A stretch of 7,261 nt of DNA from JBMZCV01 sp049613665. GTDB lineage: Bacteria > Bacteroidota > Bacteroidia > Chitinophagales > UBA2359. The position numbers were made by a program, and so were the translations under genes. Below the pieces are notes generated by a model. The model did not search any database, was not told the DNA's origin, and worked only from the letters and a program-made list of their open reading frames with translations. Below, piece after piece: positions 5,339 through 7,261 of this stretch. Where the stretch lies: assembly GCA_049613665.1 (NCBI GenBank), contig JBMZCV010000219.1, positions 1-7,261 of the forward strand, written 5' to 3'. The stretch's first letter is position 1. Each line of letters starts with the position of its first letter.

Positions 5339-7108
5339 CTAATGATTAACAATAAAAGGCAAAACTTGGCTTTCTTTGTTATCAATTAGCTTCACAAAAT
5401 ACAAGCCATTTGCGAGCTTGGAGCTATTATACTCAAAATTTGTTTGTGAGCGTTCTATTTTTTCTTGCAGTATAATTTTTCCATTGACATCAAAAATTTG
5501 CAAGAACATATCATTTTTTTGCAAAGTAGAAAAAGAAATTTGCAAACTATTTTGCACAGGATTTGGCCAGATTGAGATTTTTGCAGAAAAATCATTTTCG
5601 ATTACTGCTGTTGTTTCATTAAAAACAAGGCCAAAAGTATATGGATTTTGCCAGCTATCGTTATTTCCTATTCCATTAATTCGCAAATAGTATTCGCCAG
5701 CTTCTAGCACTACATAGTTGGTGCTAAATCCCAAGCTTCCTTCGCTTTCATCGTCCAAAACAACACTACCATTACTGGCTCGAAAGAGCGTAATATTCAA
5801 ATCGCCATTCACGCCATTGTCGATATAAACACTTCCTACGCCTGTTTGCGGAATGTGAAATACATAAAAGTCATTATCTAAATTATCAGGATTTTCTGCT
5901 CCTTGTTTCGTAATAAAACCGTTGTATATCGTATTTTTCTGAATACGATATGCTATTTCTGCTTTGTCTGGCTCATCAAAACCTTCAAAGTTACTTTGCA
6001 CAAAAGAAGTCAAATCAGTATGAAAACCACCAACCAAAAAAGTTTCGGCTTCCAAGTCGTTGTAATAGTTTTTGAGGTTGGCACTTTGCAAAGATACCAC
6101 ACCATCGCCACCAAAAGCAAAAGAGCCAAAAATGCAAGTAAAATCAAGGTCGGAAGGCAAGTATTTTTCATTCAACCCTACTACCATATCGCCACTTTCG
6201 CCATTGCAATTTACATCATAATTGTAAAAGCCATCATTGCTATCGTTCATATTTTCGGCATCTTCGAGTCCACCAAATAAAAATACGCCTGCTGTTTCTG
6301 AATAATAATGGCTTGTTCTCAAATCTCGGATAGCATCTGCCCTTTCGTCTATTCCAGCAGCGATGTCTGCCAAACCAAAACCGCTCACATTGCTACCACC
6401 ATGAGGCGTGCCTGTTGTCACGAGTTTGGCAACATGATGCTCACCATCTTCTTGCCACAGTTCTGAGTTTTGCAAATACTGGCGAGATGCTAAACCGCCC
6501 ATCGAATGCCCAAATAAAATCACTTTTTCACGGCCTGTCGCTTCCAATACCTTGCGAACTGCTTCGCTTATCGCTATTCCTTGCTTCGTGATTGCCGACT
6601 GATTACTTTGCGTTGTCGTCATAAAATTGTTGCCATAAGCTGTACCGTCTTCATCTACATTGAAATTGACGAGATAAAAATCGCCAACAGGAGCATTATC
6701 GCCAATAAAATTATAAACATCGGTTGTCAAAATAGAAGTTGTATTGGAATAAGCATCATCATTATCGCCATTTAAGCAAAACGGCAAATGGCCGCCATAA
6801 GACCAACCTTGCGAAAGTGCATAATCATAAAAATCAAACCAAGTGTCGGCATTGCTCGCCAAACCATGCACAAAAATAATAGGATATGGAAAATGCAAAG
6901 TGCCAGAGAGTTTTTGTGCGTCCAAAATTTCGGCAATATCGGCCGTAATTGCTTGCTTTTGTGTACTATCTTGTTTTAGCATTCTTTTTTGTTGCAAAAA
7001 ATCTTGCAATATTTCGTTGTCAAATTGTTGTTTTAGCTTTTCGCCATTTTGAGCCGCTAAAGCAAAGCTGCCAAATAGCAATAAAAATAAGAGTTGTTGA
7101 AATTTCAT
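5339..7108 (-). CDS. Secreted lipase/esterase with PPC-like domain and T9SS sorting tail
   Basis: This 589-residue protein should be exported to the periplasm by Sec, then moved to the cell surface or medium by the type IX secretion system, where it would hydrolyse lipid or ester substrates. Residues 1-19 form a signal peptide (MKFQQLLFLLLFGSFALAA). The alpha/beta hydrolase domain (about 70-370) has the oxyanion HG (81-82) in IIFVHGLA, the nucleophile elbow GHSMGG (200-205) with Ser202, the probable acid Asp335 in GGDGVV, and the probable His363 in GFHTDL. TTGTPHGGSN (231-240) is typical of lipases related to the PGAP1/triacylglycerol lipase group. Residues about 405-497 resemble a bacterial pre-peptidase C-terminal (PPC) domain, with DNDFYVFHIP and AGEYYLRI. 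Residues about 508-589 are a Por-secretion-type tail: WPNPVQN (514-520), FDVNGK (539-544), LANGLYFVK (565-573). The ATG at 7108 directly precedes the signal peptide and lacks a Shine-Dalgarno. The exact substrate is unknown. The gene appears monocistronic. Confidence 0.9.
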   Translation of the reverse strand: MKFQQLLFLLLFGSFALAAQNGEKLKQQFDNEILQDFLQQKRMLKQDSTQKQAITADIAEILDAQKLSGTLHFPYPIIFVHGLASNADTWFDFYDYALSQGWSYGGHLPFCLNGDNDDAYSNTTSILTTDVYNFIGDNAPVGDFYLVNFNVDEDGTAYGNNFMTTTQSNQSAITKQGIAISEAVRKVLEATGREKVILFGHSMGGLASRQYLQNSELWQEDGEHHVAKLVTTGTPHGGSNVSGFGLADIAAGIDERADAIRDLRTSHYYSETAGVFLFGGLEDAENMNDSNDGFYNYDVNCNGESGDMVVGLNEKYLPSDLDFTCIFGSFAFGGDGVVSLQSANLKNYYNDLEAETFLVGGFHTDLTSFVQSNFEGFDEPDKAEIAYRIQKNTIYNGFITKQGAENPDNLDNDFYVFHIPQTGVGSVYIDNGVNGDLNITLFRASNGSVVLDDESEGSLGFSTNYVVLEAGEYYLRINGIGNNDSWQNPYTFGLVFNETTAVIENDFSAKISIWPNPVQNSLQISFSTLQKNDMFLQIFDVNGKIILQEKIERSQTNFEYNSSKLANGLYFVKLIDNKESQVLPFIVNH

Positions 7109-7176
7109 TTTTTTTAAATATATTGTTTTTTTAAAGCAATAGTTCGAACATTAATACATTTTTTTATCAAAGGTTT

Positions 7177-7255
7177 AAACATACTATTTTTTTTAGGCTA
7201 AGGCGGCCAATACTTGCAAATTTAATGGCCTTTTGAACTGAAAAATAGTATGTTT
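7177..7255. repeat. 79-bp inverted-repeat element upstream of the lipase
   Basis: Perfect 15-bp arms AAACATACTATTTTT (7177-7191) and AAAAATAGTATGTTT (7241-7255) enclose 49 bases. Inside is a second, nearly concentric stem GGCCAATA (7205-7212) / TAATGGCC (7223-7230) with one mismatch. Outside the arms CAAAGG (7168-7173) and CCCTTG (7256-7261) are also roughly inverted, so the element may reach the window edge. It lies 68 bases before the lipase start, and the left arm read on the - strand contains TATGTTTA, one base off a -7 box. It could be a small palindromic repeat or a regulator site of the lipase promoter. Confidence 0.5.
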
Positions 7256-7261
7256 CCCTTG

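Overview
The window looks like chromosomal DNA of an AT-rich Bacteroidota, probably of the Cytophagales type. Three things support this. The right-hand gene ends in a type IX secretion (T9SS) C-terminal sorting domain. None of the three gene starts has a Shine-Dalgarno sequence, and each is preceded by A/T-rich leader. Boxes of the Bacteroidota -7 form TAnnTTTG lie in front of the middle gene. The assignment rests on these features only; I could not search databases.

Layout: positions 1-257 are intergenic and hold small hairpins and a probable + strand terminator for a gene left of the window. Positions 258-3266 (- strand) encode a single-chain restriction-modification enzyme: a PD-(D/E)xK nuclease, a gamma-type N6-adenine methyltransferase and a Type ISP-like specificity domain, with no helicase. 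Positions 3267-4340 are about 1.07 kb of very AT-rich DNA without a convincing gene. They hold a possible gene remnant next to the R-M gene, several short palindromes, two tandem promoter-like repeats and an operator-like palindrome. Positions 4341-4931 (+ strand) encode a 196-residue HNH-AP2 protein whose HNH core appears to have lost its catalytic His. Positions 4932-5338 hold its strong terminator and a 33-bp palindrome between convergent genes. Positions 5339-7108 (- strand) encode a secreted lipase/esterase with signal peptide, alpha/beta hydrolase, PPC-like domain and T9SS tail. Positions 7109-7261 contain a 79-bp inverted-repeat element upstream of the lipase.

The genes do not form one operon. 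The R-M gene and HNH-AP2 gene are divergent and separated by more than 1 kb; HNH-AP2 and the lipase are convergent. The R-M enzyme should act alone as a defence gene. The HNH-AP2 protein may be a mobile-element nuclease relative turned DNA-binding protein. The lipase is an ordinary secreted nutrient-scavenging enzyme. I see no CRISPR array, tRNA, rRNA or complete insertion sequence. The points most worth following up are the degenerate HNH-AP2 gene with its long, repeat-bearing leader, the helicase-less ISP-type enzyme with its compositionally distinct specificity region, and the recurring AAACATACTAT palindromes.
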